DNA of 51,917 bases, from NCBI GenBank assembly GCA_000333855.2, contig CM007317.1, forward strand, positions 48,160 to 100,076. The letters run 5' to 3'. Position numbers and translations under genes: made by a program. Under the pieces are notes generated by a model. The model was not told the DNA's origin and searched no databases. It worked only from the letters and a program-made list of their open reading frames with translations. The stretch comes from Endotrypanum monterogeii (taxonomy: Eukaryota > Euglenozoa > Kinetoplastea > Trypanosomatida > Trypanosomatidae). Below, piece after piece: positions 32,410 through 41,938 of this stretch (position 1 is its first letter; the number at the start of each line of letters is the position of its first letter).

Positions 32410-34212
32410 TCAGGACGGCGGTTTGCAGCGCAAATGAGCCTTGATAGATAGTTCAGGATCATCTGTAGGGGACGAAGATGCCCAAAGAAGACGCGTGGCA
32501 TCCTCCGCAGAGCTCGAATACTGGAGGTGGTGGCAGTGCATGCGCTGCCCCATGCAAAGACAGTCTCTGTCAGGAGTATGCATGAGAGGACGAAGCTCAC
32601 TGATCGCATCATGAACACACAATGACAAGTCTGGGCTCCCCATCGTAGATGGAAAGATTAACGCAGTTTCTTTACAGGGCAACTGTAACTGCTGCATGCG
32701 TTGGGCCATCCAAGGACGGGAGAGGGGGCACAGCTTCCATGGAAGCTCGGCTGATGCGCCGCAGCGCCGCAGCAAAGTGTTTGTAGTCATTCCTTGCGGC
32801 AAACCAGCCTTTGTGTTGAGAACGAGAAAGCAGCTATGGCTGTCTGTGGAAGGGCAACACTGCCACGTGCACACAAAATTGGTTGAAGTAAGGGTCTCGT
32901 CGTGACGGCTTCTCTTCCGGGTCGCCGGACCACACTTGGTACATAGCCACCGACTACGAGAGTAGCTGCTGTCATTGGGCATATCAGTGCGGTGCAAACG
33001 TGCGTCTGACAGTTGATCTGGAGCGACAAGCTCAGCGCTGGTAAAAAAAGACAGCTTTGGAGTGGGAGGCGGAGTCACGCCACTGCCCCCTGGAGGGCAC
33101 CACCGACTACTTCGCCACTGAAATGTCGTTGCAGCGTGGGCTGCCGCGCTGTGTGCATGACTCGAGTCCTCAAACGGGGTATGAAGAATGTGTATTGAGC
33201 TCAGTTGCATCGGCACTGGAAAAAGAGACGCTCGTCGGCGGCCCTGAACCCCCAGCACTGACCATCGCCACACTTTATCTGTGCATGACATCGAGAGGTT
33301 AGGGCGACCTCTTCCAGGCTTCACACGTGCCGCGTGGAGAAACGATGCAGCCTCGTTAAGCGGTGAGTAGTGGGAAGCCAAACAGTGGCTGGCAACATGC
33401 GTGACAACCGTGGGAGACGCAGGGTTCCCCTCGTGAGCCGAGACCTCTGACTGCGCGCCGGAACTGAGCCAACATCCGCACGCAGCCCGTAGGAGGAGGT
33501 GCCCACTACGGCCTGAACCCCCTGCGACGGCAGCCAGGGAGCCGCACATCCAGCGAGTACATACGAGGTGCACTGCGACCGCATCTCGCAGCGCCCACTG
33601 AGGGTATTTTTTTCCACTGCAAGTCGGTGTCTCATTACTTTCCATGTGACAACTCTGCAAAAAGGGATTCGCATACGCGCCGTCAGGGTGCCGTGTACTT
33701 GCATCGGCCATATCCATTAAGCATGCAATAAACCCGCGACGGGCCATGACCTCGGCGTGCCCGTCACGTAGCTCGAGCATTCGTCTCATCTTCTCGCTCG
33801 GATGCGAGGCGGGTGTGTCGTGAGCGGGGAGGCACCGGGAGCCGGAACCCAGCGAAATACAGACGTAGCGTCGTATTGAGACCTCTGATATGGGCCCTTT
33901 TGCCTCTTTATCCTCTGTATATCTCGACTCCATAAACGGAGCGCTTAGGACAAATGCAGCCACAGTAATGCCGCTGTCAGTCCCCGCCGTACTTGCTTCC
34001 AGCTCTGATGTCCCCGCTAGAGCGCATGGCGAGGGAGAGCGCGGCGCACAGTCCGCCAACGCTTGTTGCCATAGTTGACGCCACACTGTATGGGGCTGCG
34101 CCTCCACCGCACGGTGAACAGCGCCATGAGGGGTATCGCTCCACAGTTGTGGAGAAATCCATTCAAACTGCTCTGCTTTCCCCACCAACCTGCCGTCGAT
34201 GTGGTCATCCAT
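32410..34212 (-). CDS. ADAT1/ADAR-type adenosine deaminase domain protein
   Basis: A 600-residue protein of the A_deamin family, which converts adenosine to inosine in tRNA (ADAT1, position 37 of tRNA-Ala) or double-stranded RNA (ADAR). The start is the ATG at 34212. The family order is visible: VCISLGSGSRCLP (117-129), LRDGHAEVMARRGF (148-161) with zinc ligand His152 and catalytic Glu154, a second ligand Cys223 in WMCGSLA, then VKPGRGRPNLSMSCTDKVWR (297-316) with the third ligand Cys310. A later LNTKAGLPQG (465-474) matches the C-terminal family region. All three zinc ligands and the Glu are present. The usual PCGD at the second ligand is MCGS, an unusual change near the active site. Long Ser/His-rich insertions (about 345-450) enlarge the protein. 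No separate RNA-binding domain is seen, so ADAT1 is more likely than ADAR. Confidence 0.82.
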   Translation of the reverse strand: MDDHIDGRLVGKAEQFEWISPQLWSDTPHGAVHRAVEAQPHTVWRQLWQQALADCAPRSPSPCALAGTSELEASTAGTDSGITVAAFVLSAPFMESRYTEDKEAKGPISEVSIRRYVCISLGSGSRCLPAHDTPASHPSEKMRRMLELRDGHAEVMARRGFIACLMDMADASTRHPDGAYANPFLQSCHMESNETPTCSGKKYPQWALRDAVAVHLVCTRWMCGSLAAVAGGSGRSGHLLLRAACGCWLSSGAQSEVSAHEGNPASPTVVTHVASHCLASHYSPLNEAASFLHAARVKPGRGRPNLSMSCTDKVWRWSVLGVQGRRRASLFPVPMQLSSIHILHTPFEDSSHAHSAAAHAATTFQWRSSRWCPPGGSGVTPPPTPKLSFFTSAELVAPDQLSDARLHRTDMPNDSSYSRSRWLCTKCGPATRKRSRHDETLTSTNFVCTWQCCPSTDSHSCFLVLNTKAGLPQGMTTNTLLRRCGASAELPWKLCPLSRPWMAQRMQQLQLPCKETALIFPSTMGSPDLSLCVHDAISELRPLMHTPDRDCLCMGQRMHCHHLQYSSSAEDATRLLWASSSPTDDPELSIKAHLRCKPPS

Positions 34213-37127
34213 AGTAATAACCGCTTAGTAAACGACTGGGGCACGAGAGGCTGGAAGATGACGATGATGATGAGGCGCCCCTCCCAGAGAGGGATATTTC
34301 ACTACGAGCAGTGTACACGAAACCCACAACCAAAGGAAAGGGTCACTGGACACACACAGTTTGTTGCACTGTGCCGGGGATATGCTCCTCGGTGGTACCC
34401 TACCTGACCACAGTTCTCACGGTGTTGGAGACGTGTGAACACCGTCTTGAGGGCTGCTGCGGTTCCGGGAGACTTCGCCTACGCGTGGCCCGTAGATTCG
34501 CCTGTACCCCGGCACATAATGAGGCCAAGGATACGTAAATCAACGCATTACAAAGAGAAATTGAGTGAAAGTAGAGAAGACGGAGTAAGAAAAAAAACTC
34601 TAGGATACGTTCGGTGGGGCGAGGGCGTGTGAAATGGGTTTTGCGACGGGCTCGCTGTCAAACCCCACAACCTCCCCCATCCCTCACTCGGCAACGCAAA
34701 AAAGGGTAGAGTTGGGGGCATGATATCCTGAAAATGGGGAACGATAGCCTCGAGCGAGAAATATGCGGCCCGCCCACCCACCCACCCACCTTGAATTTGG
34801 GTAGAGGAGAGAGGCTGATGAAAACATATACACGCCTCGTCTCACAGCCACCCCACACGTGGCGCTCGGTATCGTAGTTACGAATAATGGGGTAAGCTAC
34901 ACCCTGGCATGCGTGCCGAGGTACGAGAAGAGCCAGTTAGCCCCACACTTTGTTACAGCGTCTCCTTTTTTTGTTGTTGTTGAATATATGTATATCACTG
35001 TGGATGCGTAGATGTGCCCCGTAGATGATTTTTTCAATCGAATATATTTTGACAGTGCAGCTCTGCTTGATATTACCGGAAAGAGGTGCGCTTTACCTGC
35101 ACGCCTATCCCAATCTGTGGGTATCGCACATGTTTTTTTTTTTTACTTGAATGTCAAAGCAATAAGATGGATGCTTCCCCGGCAGATCAGGTGGGGGAGT
35201 GGTCGACAGATCATCATCGCACCGGTAAAACAAGTCGAGGGGAAAAAAAGGTGAACACATAGTTTGGCAACATCTCCTCACTAAAACGCATCACAATGTA
35301 AAAGCAAAAGAGACCTCACCAGTAGAAATAAAGAAAGAGGCGTAAAGTATTGCCGCAGGACCGACCATGGGATGCCATCCAGTGTCAAAAGATATGCAGC
35401 CCACCGGATGCTGCACTTTAGCGAAATAGAATTGTGTCGATCGATATATATATATATATATGATATCCTCGGCTCATGGTTTAACCATACTCAATAAGGG
35501 GGAAAAAAAAATGGTGCCGTAGCGTACTTCCTCCCACGTATCTGATAATGTAGAGCATCCGAGTGAGCCGACTCCTCAGCACGACACCCGTTAACTGCCA
35601 ACAGAAGATCTTTTGACGAAGCGAGCCGGCAAGGAAATCATAGCGGAGAGTGTGGGTAGTTGCAGGAGATCTCTACACTGTTCAACAATTTACCTCACCA
35701 CAAGCCAAGTGCTCAACCACATTCCACCCACCCCCACACGCACATCGCTTCGGGAGGGGGGGCCTGTGCCGTCGAATCAATCCATGCGCCCGACAGAGCT
35801 TCCCCAGCCCCGCCCCGCCGCCTCCTCGGTCACGCGCGGCGCGACCCCCCGCCAGAGAGAGACCCCGGTATGCTACACACCCTCCTCACACCGTCGGCGG
35901 TGACCCCTGGCAGTGTGTCAGCGGCACACAGTGGGCCACATCCATCCAAGATGTGCTCGGTGAGGAGGGGCAGAAGCCTCACACTTCAGGGCCATTCCAG
36001 ACCCCGCCTTCGCCGCTGGCAGCTCAAGGACACAGCGTACTTCGACGACTCCCCCACACGGACATCGGCATCGCACCACTTCACCACCCGCTCGGGTACT
36101 GACGTCGCAGTATGGGCCGCACATGTGCTTCCCAGAGGGGAGGCGGAATTCGTGGGAACCACCCCTTGCCCTGCCAGTCGGACGCAGAAGCCTCCCCTCC
36201 TGAACCTCTTCACGCCCCGTGGGGATGCACTACACAATGCAAGCCACTCCTGGCACCGCACCCATAGAGGGCTTGAATTCTGCCTATCTGCCCCGCCGTG
36301 AGCACCCTCTTGGACCGAAGGAGGCGCACCTAAACGTATAAACCTTGACACTGCTGTGCTGCAACACTAGCAACATGATCTCGTGTTTTTTTTTTCACTT
36401 GCATCTCCAGCGCATTGCGACCCTATTAGGGGGAGGGGAGGATTCAGGAGAACTGAGGTGCACTGACTGGGGTAAGTAGATTTGATCTGAGAGGATCTGT
36501 CGAGAAATCGAATGGGTAAAGGACTGGTCCGACGATCCTTAGCCCACTCTCCAGTCAAATGCAGACTGCAAACTAATAAATAGATAAATAAATAAATGAG
36601 ACCAATAAATACGCACAAGAGTTGTACAATACACTTAGTGCAAACAAATAGACAAATAAACATATGTATATATATATATATAAGGTATGTGTGTTTGTAG
36701 ATGAACAGCGGGTTGGCGCGTATCTTTGCTGGGTCGGTAGTACTCGTGCTACTTCGGTGCAAATGTCACGATGCCTGAGACTCTCCGTAGTTCATCGCCA
36801 CCCAGATCGCTTCACAGAAGCCAGTCCTCTGTCCTTCACCTTGAGGCTACCCCGCAGTTTTCTGGATTCTGTACACGACCAATACAACACGATTAACTGG
36901 TTGGGTGTCTTCCCGCGGGGTGTCATCTGTGAGAGGGACAAAAATGTAATACAAGAAATATACCACTCTCGAATATCACTGGTACAATGGGAATCCTTAG
37001 AAGTACCCCCCCCCCCGCAAACGATACAGCCTCTCCCCAGAAACTGAGGAGGGGGTGAGGAGGAGGGGGTGCACGGAAAATAAATTAGAAATCGCACGTT
37101 CGACATGTCGACTCGCTCATCAAGAGG
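34213..37127. other. 2.9-kb intergenic region with SIDER-like copy
   Basis: The region holds the SIDER-like element at 35755-36310, short AT repeats near 35445-35462 and 36665-36680, CCCA repeats near 34772-34790 and a purine-rich strand. It would include the TDR1 3' untranslated region. Frames that cross the element on plus are antisense readings of the repeat, not genes. Confidence 0.6.
35755..36310 (-). repeat. SIDER-like dispersed element, copy 2 (longer)
   Basis: A GC-rich island of about 550 bases in AT-richer DNA, about the size of Leishmania SIDER2 elements. Its low-coordinate 175 bases match copy 1 near 10806-10983 with about ten mismatches. The rest is not found elsewhere in the window. 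It lies downstream of TDR1, where SIDERs are known to affect mRNA stability. The orientation is inferred from that convention, and no poly(A) tail was seen. Confidence 0.6.
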
Positions 37128-38477
37128 TCAGCCGCCTCTGGCCTCCGTTTGGAGCCCATGGATGAGTTTCTGGTACTCCTCGACCGTACAAAACACGGCC
37201 TTTCCCTCGGGTGTGGCCATGCCCGCCTCTGCCAACCCTTTGAGCAGTGGAAACCTCTCAAAAAAACTCGAGCTACCAGTAAGCTCCGACATGGACAGCG
37301 CACGAACAAGGAATGGCAGAGCGGCAACATCGCCTGTGTTCATTGATCTGCCGCCCAGGAATGGACCCTCACCAAACGGTTGCCTCACCAGCTGGTTTTC
37401 CAGCTCACCTGCAGCCCACTCGAGTTCCGCGTTCGGGTCCTCGGCACCTCCGAAGATGAGTGACAGCAGTGCACCGACAAAGTGACCGACGTTATCCACG
37501 AAGAGGTCCACTTCGTACTCCTTGTCAGCGTCTCCATGCGGCACGAGCGCAGAGTCTTCCGACGCCACGCCGTCGATATACTGAACGATCAGCTGCGACT
37601 CATGCACCGCCTCGCCGCTCGGTGTGAACAGTGCAGGTATCGTCTGACGGGAATTAAAGGATTTATACCACTCCGGTTGTGGATTTAACGGCACCTCCAC
37701 AACATGCACCGGAAACTTGCGCAGCTCACACACCAGGCGCACACGGTCCGCGAAGGGGCAAAGGCGATTGCTGTACAGAACGTAGCCTCCATTAGCACCC
37801 ATCATTGGTGCACTTTCCGGCACCAGATGGCGATAGTTCTCCACAGACTGCTCTGCCGTCGGCGCCGTCTCGCGCACAGCCGGTCGCTGTCGCGCAGCGA
37901 CCCACAGTGCCTTCATTCGTGGGGCTTTAGAGAAGACGTCGTACCCCGCGTAGTACATCATCGCGGGCTTCAGCCGTATGAGGAACGGCACAATTGCAAC
38001 GTCAGCCATCGTGAACTGGTCATCACAGTAGTAGGGCCCTGTTGTTTGGTTTGCAGCAAGAAGTCCGTCGATATAAACAGCGCTGTCCTCCACAGCCTTG
38101 CGCTTCTCACTGTCCAATGGATCAGAGAGAAGCCCGTGCGCAGCACCAATAAATTCGCCAGCCTGAGAGAGGAAAAAGTTGATCTGGTTTCTCTGCGCTG
38201 CGGAGGCGCCCATCAATGCCCCTGTGGGTGCGCCAACGTTGTCGAGGTACTTCGCGATCAGTGTAGACTCAATGACAAGTCGACCTTTTTCCCCGCCAAC
38301 CTCCAAAGTCGGCACCGTCTCGCGAGGGTTAATCTTTTTGTACCACTCAGGCATCTCCTCACGCAATCCAACCACCACACGCTCATAGGAAAGCTGTTTC
38401 TCCCGCGCAACGATCTCCACGCGGTGACAAAAGGGACATGTGCCCCCAACGTACAACTTCAGCGCACGCGCGGTCAT
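37128..38477 (-). CDS. TDR1: Thiol-dependent reductase 1 (two GST domains)
   Basis: A 449-residue tandem glutathione S-transferase-like protein matching Leishmania TDR1, which has thioltransferase and reductase activity and has been linked to the activation of antimonial drugs. The start is the ATG at 38477, 28 bases after a clear candidate acceptor. The first domain has GGTCPFCHRVEI, with Cys14 as the probable active residue and Cys17 as its partner, followed by PRETVPTLEV (51-60), the cis-Pro GST motif. The second domain begins near 232 (YVLYSNRLCPFADRVRL); it keeps Cys240 but has Ala in place of the second Cys, and has SRQTIPALF as its cis-Pro motif. Both helical halves are present, so the protein looks complete. 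It acts in trypanothione/glutathione redox chemistry, probably in the cytosol. Confidence 0.96.
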   Translation of the reverse strand: MTARALKLYVGGTCPFCHRVEIVAREKQLSYERVVVGLREEMPEWYKKINPRETVPTLEVGGEKGRLVIESTLIAKYLDNVGAPTGALMGASAAQRNQINFFLSQAGEFIGAAHGLLSDPLDSEKRKAVEDSAVYIDGLLAANQTTGPYYCDDQFTMADVAIVPFLIRLKPAMMYYAGYDVFSKAPRMKALWVAARQRPAVRETAPTAEQSVENYRHLVPESAPMMGANGGYVLYSNRLCPFADRVRLVCELRKFPVHVVEVPLNPQPEWYKSFNSRQTIPALFTPSGEAVHESQLIVQYIDGVASEDSALVPHGDADKEYEVDLFVDNVGHFVGALLSLIFGGAEDPNAELEWAAGELENQLVRQPFGEGPFLGGRSMNTGDVAALPFLVRALSMSELTGSSSFFERFPLLKGLAEAGMATPEGKAVFCTVEEYQKLIHGLQTEARGG

Positions 38478-39203
38478 CCTCGATGCGAGACACGCAGCGA
38501 ATATACTGCACCGGCGTGAAGAACAGGGGCAGGTGAAAGCAAGTACCAGAATAATTGTGCGAGAAGAAAAAAAGTGACAGGGGAGACTTTTTTTTCTTCT
38601 AAGAATTAAGGGCGTATAAATATCTTGGCGCAGCGGTGCTCTCTATGAAAGATGCCACACGCATAGGCGCACCACAAGCACGCACACAAGGAAGGCATGA
38701 AGCCAGTCAGTAATAGGGGGAGAAGTAGGACGTAGGGAATCAGAGAAGTACAATACTGACTCGTTGAGAAGGAAGATGAGTGAATCAGTCAGAAGGGGTG
38801 CATCGAAAATTAAAAAAAAAAGAAAGGAAAGCCTACGTTCGCGGGCGTGCATACATGAGTGTGCGCCTCCCACTGCCACCTAAGGAGATCGATGCGCCGA
38901 GTGAGGCGACAGATACAATGCAGTATCCATGAAGTGTGCACATGCGCTCCAGCATGAACCCATGAAGTAGGGAGAAGAAGCGGAGAAGCTGGATGAAGCC
39001 TACTTTTTTCTCAAGGTTTATGGTCCAGACCCACCTGCGCTTGCAGACGTGTACGTATACACTACACAATACCCCTTGGCAGGAATCTGTGACGATAGAG
39101 GTGAGAAGCGTACTGCATGTTGTGCTGCAAGAGAGAGGTGCAGCTGCTGGAATAAATGACGTCCTCAATAATTTCGAGGTCCCCTCCTGATAAGTCTTAT
39201 GCA
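38478..39203. other. Intergenic region between PP2C-like gene and TDR1
   Basis: Pyrimidine-rich on the sense strand, with T-runs near 38563-38597 that fit the TDR1 acceptor. A 123-codon minus-strand frame at 38833-39204 has no recognisable domain and was not accepted as a gene. Confidence 0.5.
38506..38507 (-). promoter_or_regulatory. Candidate spliced-leader acceptor AG for TDR1
   Basis: A long pyrimidine-rich stretch on the sense strand (38510-38585) contains no AG until this point, 28 bases before the TDR1 ATG. It is the cleanest such site in the window. Confidence 0.55.
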
Positions 39204-40220
39204 TTAAGAGGAGCTGTCCTCCTCGGCGAGGCGTCGAAGAAGAGTCTCGGCAAGATACCGCGTATGATCGCAGCTAAGGCGAGCATCCAGAACATCGCCC
39301 CTGTAGTAGGCACTAAGAACCGCCGAATCCCGTGTGGAGAGCATGGAGTGTTGCATTGTGCCCCAAAGGCGCAGGTTTGCGGTGTTGTCCTGTAACGTTC
39401 CCGGTTCGGCGGTTACGGATGCAACATACGTGGCCGCCTTCAAGGCATTCGTGCTCCAGAGAGCGGTCACAAAACTGCACAGCGGCACTAATAAGCGCTC
39501 GACATGCGAGATCTCGTCTGGAAGAAAGGGAGAACGTGCGCCGTGCTCAGATCCAATACCGATGTTCAAGCGAGAGGGACCGCTGGCGGAGCGTCTGAAT
39601 ATACGCAGCGCATCCACCAACGTGGCTATACCGGGCAGGGCAAGTGTAGAGGTAAAAGGGGATGCGCCAATTGCATCCATAGCATCAGTTTCCAAGCGCA
39701 CCACACCAAACGGCAGCGCCTCGCTGGCAGATACAAGAAGAACATCCCCACAGCTCAGCTGTCGGTGGGAGTGGGCCACGCGAGCAACCGACTCACCCCA
39801 CATTACTTCAGAGACATGCGGCTCAAGAAGCGCAGACCGCAGAGGATGACGAGCGTCCCCGAGTAGCAATCGATCGCACCACACACCCATAAAGTCCGCG
39901 ACACGGCTCGAGTCCCACGTTTGAGGGCTGCGGAGCACATCAGTGCGGCCACGTCGACCACGTCGCACCTGCATTGTGTGTGCTTCGTAAAAATCACGCG
40001 GTCGTCCTTGTCGGTCGCGTGCATGTAGACGAGTAGTATTGGGGTTGTGTATATCACTCGGAGAAGGATTACATCGCGCTAACAGCTGCGTCGAAATGCG
40101 TGCGGCAACAGCACCGCGGCTCTCGTGTGACCCGAATCCCTCATAGAACCCCAAGCATACAATAAGCTTCTCCACGTGCGGCTTGGTCAAGGAAAACTCG
40201 ACACGCTGTGAGGCCTTCAT
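39204..40220 (-). CDS. Degenerate PP2C-like protein, probable pseudophosphatase
   Basis: A 338-residue protein starting at the ATG at 40220, with an in-frame stop ten codons upstream. The order of motifs resembles PP2C (PPM) Ser/Thr phosphatases, but key residues are changed. FYEGFGSHES (25-34) stands where YDGHGGHE is usual, with Glu for the metal Asp. GESVA (142-146) stands for GSTA. LSCGDVLLVSASEAL (155-169) stands for the GDSR strand. SAYYRGDVLDARLS near the C-terminus stands for the SDG..WD segment, with the Asp lost. The protein stops in AEEDSSS, just where the DN motif would follow. If the alignment is right, it cannot bind the two catalytic metals normally and is a pseudophosphatase. 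The comparison is by eye and should be treated as a hypothesis. The gene is otherwise intact. Confidence 0.6.
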   Translation of the reverse strand: MKASQRVEFSLTKPHVEKLIVCLGFYEGFGSHESRGAVAARISTQLLARCNPSPSDIHNPNTTRLHARDRQGRPRDFYEAHTMQVRRGRRGRTDVLRSPQTWDSSRVADFMGVWCDRLLLGDARHPLRSALLEPHVSEVMWGESVARVAHSHRQLSCGDVLLVSASEALPFGVVRLETDAMDAIGASPFTSTLALPGIATLVDALRIFRRSASGPSRLNIGIGSEHGARSPFLPDEISHVERLLVPLCSFVTALWSTNALKAATYVASVTAEPGTLQDNTANLRLWGTMQHSMLSTRDSAVLSAYYRGDVLDARLSCDHTRYLAETLLRRLAEEDSSS

Positions 40221-40604
40221 ATTGTAGGAAGCGCAGCCAGTCGCGATTCACACGACTAGTCTCAACCCCCCCCCCACTGTGCGCGTCAGTCTTGTGGCTC
40301 CTAGAGGGTTCCTTTTCCGACGCGCGCGAAGCGTCAGGAAGGAGCTTCAATGAAAAACCTGGGTTAGAATATTGGGAGGAGATGCCTCTCTGCAGCTCTG
40401 CGAGCAGTTCTGTGAGTCCCTTTCGTTTCGGGAAAAAGTCTCCCCCTTTGGATCGTGACTCAGGGTCGAGTTAACGTCTACGGGCCAAGACGAGCCTCAA
40501 AGAGCCTCTAAGCTACTCGTTGGGCGAGGGGGGGGGGGAAGGGGGCACCACTATATATGCTGCGGGTAGGTGACGAAAGAAACACAGTCCCGGCGTCCCT
40601 GTCT
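40221..40604. other. Short intergenic region
   Basis: Contains a C-run at about 40266-40275 and a G-run near 40528-40541. A 69-codon frame reads across the PP2C-like start in another frame (40141-40350), but shows no clear family match. Confidence 0.5.
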
Positions 40605-40853
40605 TCATCGTGGAAATGTGAAACCATTCAAAGCGGCAAATGACGGCAGAAAGAGAGAGACAACAAAGACAAGACGATAGAGCGCGCACATGGAGAAGAT
40701 GAACAGAATGGATGAGATGACCACATAGGGCATCAACATAAAGGGGACACACCATAGCACAAAGGTGCCGTGAGCAACTCTCAGCAATGCCCCCATCAGA
40801 AATTCAGGAGGTACGGAAAACAAAACGTGATGCTGGCCTTCTAACATCCCCAT
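40605..40853 (-). CDS. Possible 82-residue hydrophobic membrane protein
   Basis: A short frame from the ATG at 40853. After 12 polar residues it is strongly hydrophobic (PEFLMGALLRVAHGTFVLW, then VVISSILFIFSMCALYRL), with two or three membrane segments and a short polar tail. A T-rich tract and CAG lie directly upstream, leaving only three bases between the acceptor and this ATG; a second ATG lies two codons on. About half of its third codon positions are G or C. No family is recognised. A chance frame in pyrimidine-rich DNA is the main alternative. Confidence 0.35.
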   Translation of the reverse strand: MGMLEGQHHVLFSVPPEFLMGALLRVAHGTFVLWCVPFMLMPYVVISSILFIFSMCALYRLVFVVSLFLPSFAALNGFTFPR

Positions 40854-40856
40854 ACA

Positions 40857-40858
40857 CT
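40857..40858 (-). promoter_or_regulatory. Candidate spliced-leader acceptor AG for the 82-residue frame
   Basis: The sense strand has eleven or twelve T, then CCATTTCCGCAG, ending here. This is a textbook tract and acceptor. It may serve the small frame at 40605-40853 or simply the PP2C-like gene further on. Confidence 0.45.
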
Positions 40859-40904
40859 GCGGAAATGGAAAAAAAAAAACCAGGCAGTGAGGTGATCGGA
40901 GACA

Positions 40905-41228
40905 TTAAAAAACTAATGAAACGAGTTGCGAACCGTTGACACTCCACATCCCATCTCCCGTCTCCCCCCCGATGTGCCTCAGTGAAAGCATAAAGACTGT
41001 AGCTGATGATTTGCCTATGAGCAAGGAGCGTGCAAGATACCGTTGCAACACTGTTGGAATAGATAGAGGAGGAGAGTCCACAGACTCTGTCACAGGTACT
41101 CTCTCGGATATGCTCATCGCGGATGCTGTAGCGATCCAGTCCACCACTCCAATATCCGACATACTCCCTGCCGGTGCTTGGCTTCTTTTTTTTTTAGGGA
41201 AAGAAGGGGATTCTTCGACGTAACACAT
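40905..41228 (-). CDS. Possible 107-residue protein with truncated cyclin-like box
   Basis: A short frame from the ATG at 41228, the first ATG after a good acceptor at 41263. After a basic Lys/Pro-rich start, residues about 50-95 read PPLSIPTVLQRYLARSLLIG and then SSATVFMLSLRHIGG. They recall the first helices of PHO80-like cyclins of trypanosomatids, where a similar stretch precedes the HRLxLTS segment. Here the frame ends (VNGSQLVSLVF) at the point where that segment would continue. The remainder of a cyclin is not found downstream in any frame. It could be a pseudogene remnant, a short protein with a partial fold, or a coincidence. Confidence 0.4.
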   Translation of the reverse strand: MCYVEESPSFPKKKRSQAPAGSMSDIGVVDWIATASAMSISERVPVTESVDSPPLSIPTVLQRYLARSLLIGKSSATVFMLSLRHIGGETGDGMWSVNGSQLVSLVF

Positions 41229-41262
41229 TCGCGTCAAGGCTGCTATGAAGCTCTCGGAAAAT

Positions 41263-41264
41263 CT
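41263..41264 (-). promoter_or_regulatory. Candidate spliced-leader acceptor AG for the cyclin-like frame
   Basis: TTTTTTTTCCCCCTTCCC on the sense strand (about 41285-41302) is followed by CTTGTGCTCAG with no earlier AG. The ATG at 41228 lies about 35 bases further on. Confidence 0.45.
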
Positions 41265-41690
41265 GAGCACAAGTTGAGGCACAAGGGAAGGGGGAAAAAA
41301 AAGCAAGACAACATGATTCAAGAGTTTTGTCAATACTAATCCCTCATTCTCTTCCCTCCCCTCCCCTCCCCACTTCATTGCCACACTGACAGATACATGA
41401 CACGCCGACTTCAGACAGCAGTAGGGAGGGCGGGCAGGCTGAGGCGATACACAGTGGATATCACAGCTGCACAGCATGCTAGCATCCAAGCACACGGACT
41501 CAGAGAAAGACAAACATATAGACACACACAAAAAAAAAAAACTCTCACCGTAACATGACACGTAGTGAGGGAGCCACGCCGGCATACGGCAGCTTGCTCC
41601 CAAGAAAGCAGTGCGTATCCAGCACCCTCCAAAATGAGACTTGAGCCTCGACGTGCGAGACTAGAGAAACAGATCTATCCGTTGCAGAAC

Positions 41691-41716
41691 ATATATATAT
41701 ATATATATATATATAT
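41691..41716. repeat. AT microsatellite
   Basis: An uninterrupted AT repeat in the presumed 3' untranslated region of the RGG2-like gene. Confidence 0.88.
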
Positions 41717-41938
41717 GCAGTCAGAGAGGTTTTGGTTTCAGAAAGATCGAAAAGCTGTTATGGGCCATAGAAGTGCACATCTGCTTTTCTTTTTGCGTTC
41801 CGGAAGTGCGCTTTGCCACTTCGAGGAAGCATCGCGTAAATCTCAACGAGGGAAAGAAAACGGAGACAGCCTAAGTGCAAACGCCAGCGATAGAGACAGA
41901 GGTGGCTGCATAGGAACGCCACGCCCAAACAATGACCT

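Larger units (their letters stand above)
41229..41938. other. Intergenic region downstream of the RGG2-like gene
   Basis: Holds the candidate acceptor at 41263, an AT repeat at 41691-41716 and a CA patch near 41520. Upstream continuation of the cyclin-like frame to 41585 is pyrimidine-tract sequence and is not taken as coding. Confidence 0.55.

Noticed and set aside
35660..36301. 213-codon plus-strand frame in the SIDER-like copy
   Set aside because: It reads the repeat antisense; no protein similarity and the partner copy does not keep the frame.
37704..38519. 271-codon plus-strand frame opposite TDR1
   Set aside because: It is a shadow of the well-identified TDR1 gene.
38833..39204. 123-codon minus-strand frame after the PP2C-like gene, as a frameshifted C-terminal part
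   Set aside because: It does not supply the expected DN motif or any PP2C-like strand.
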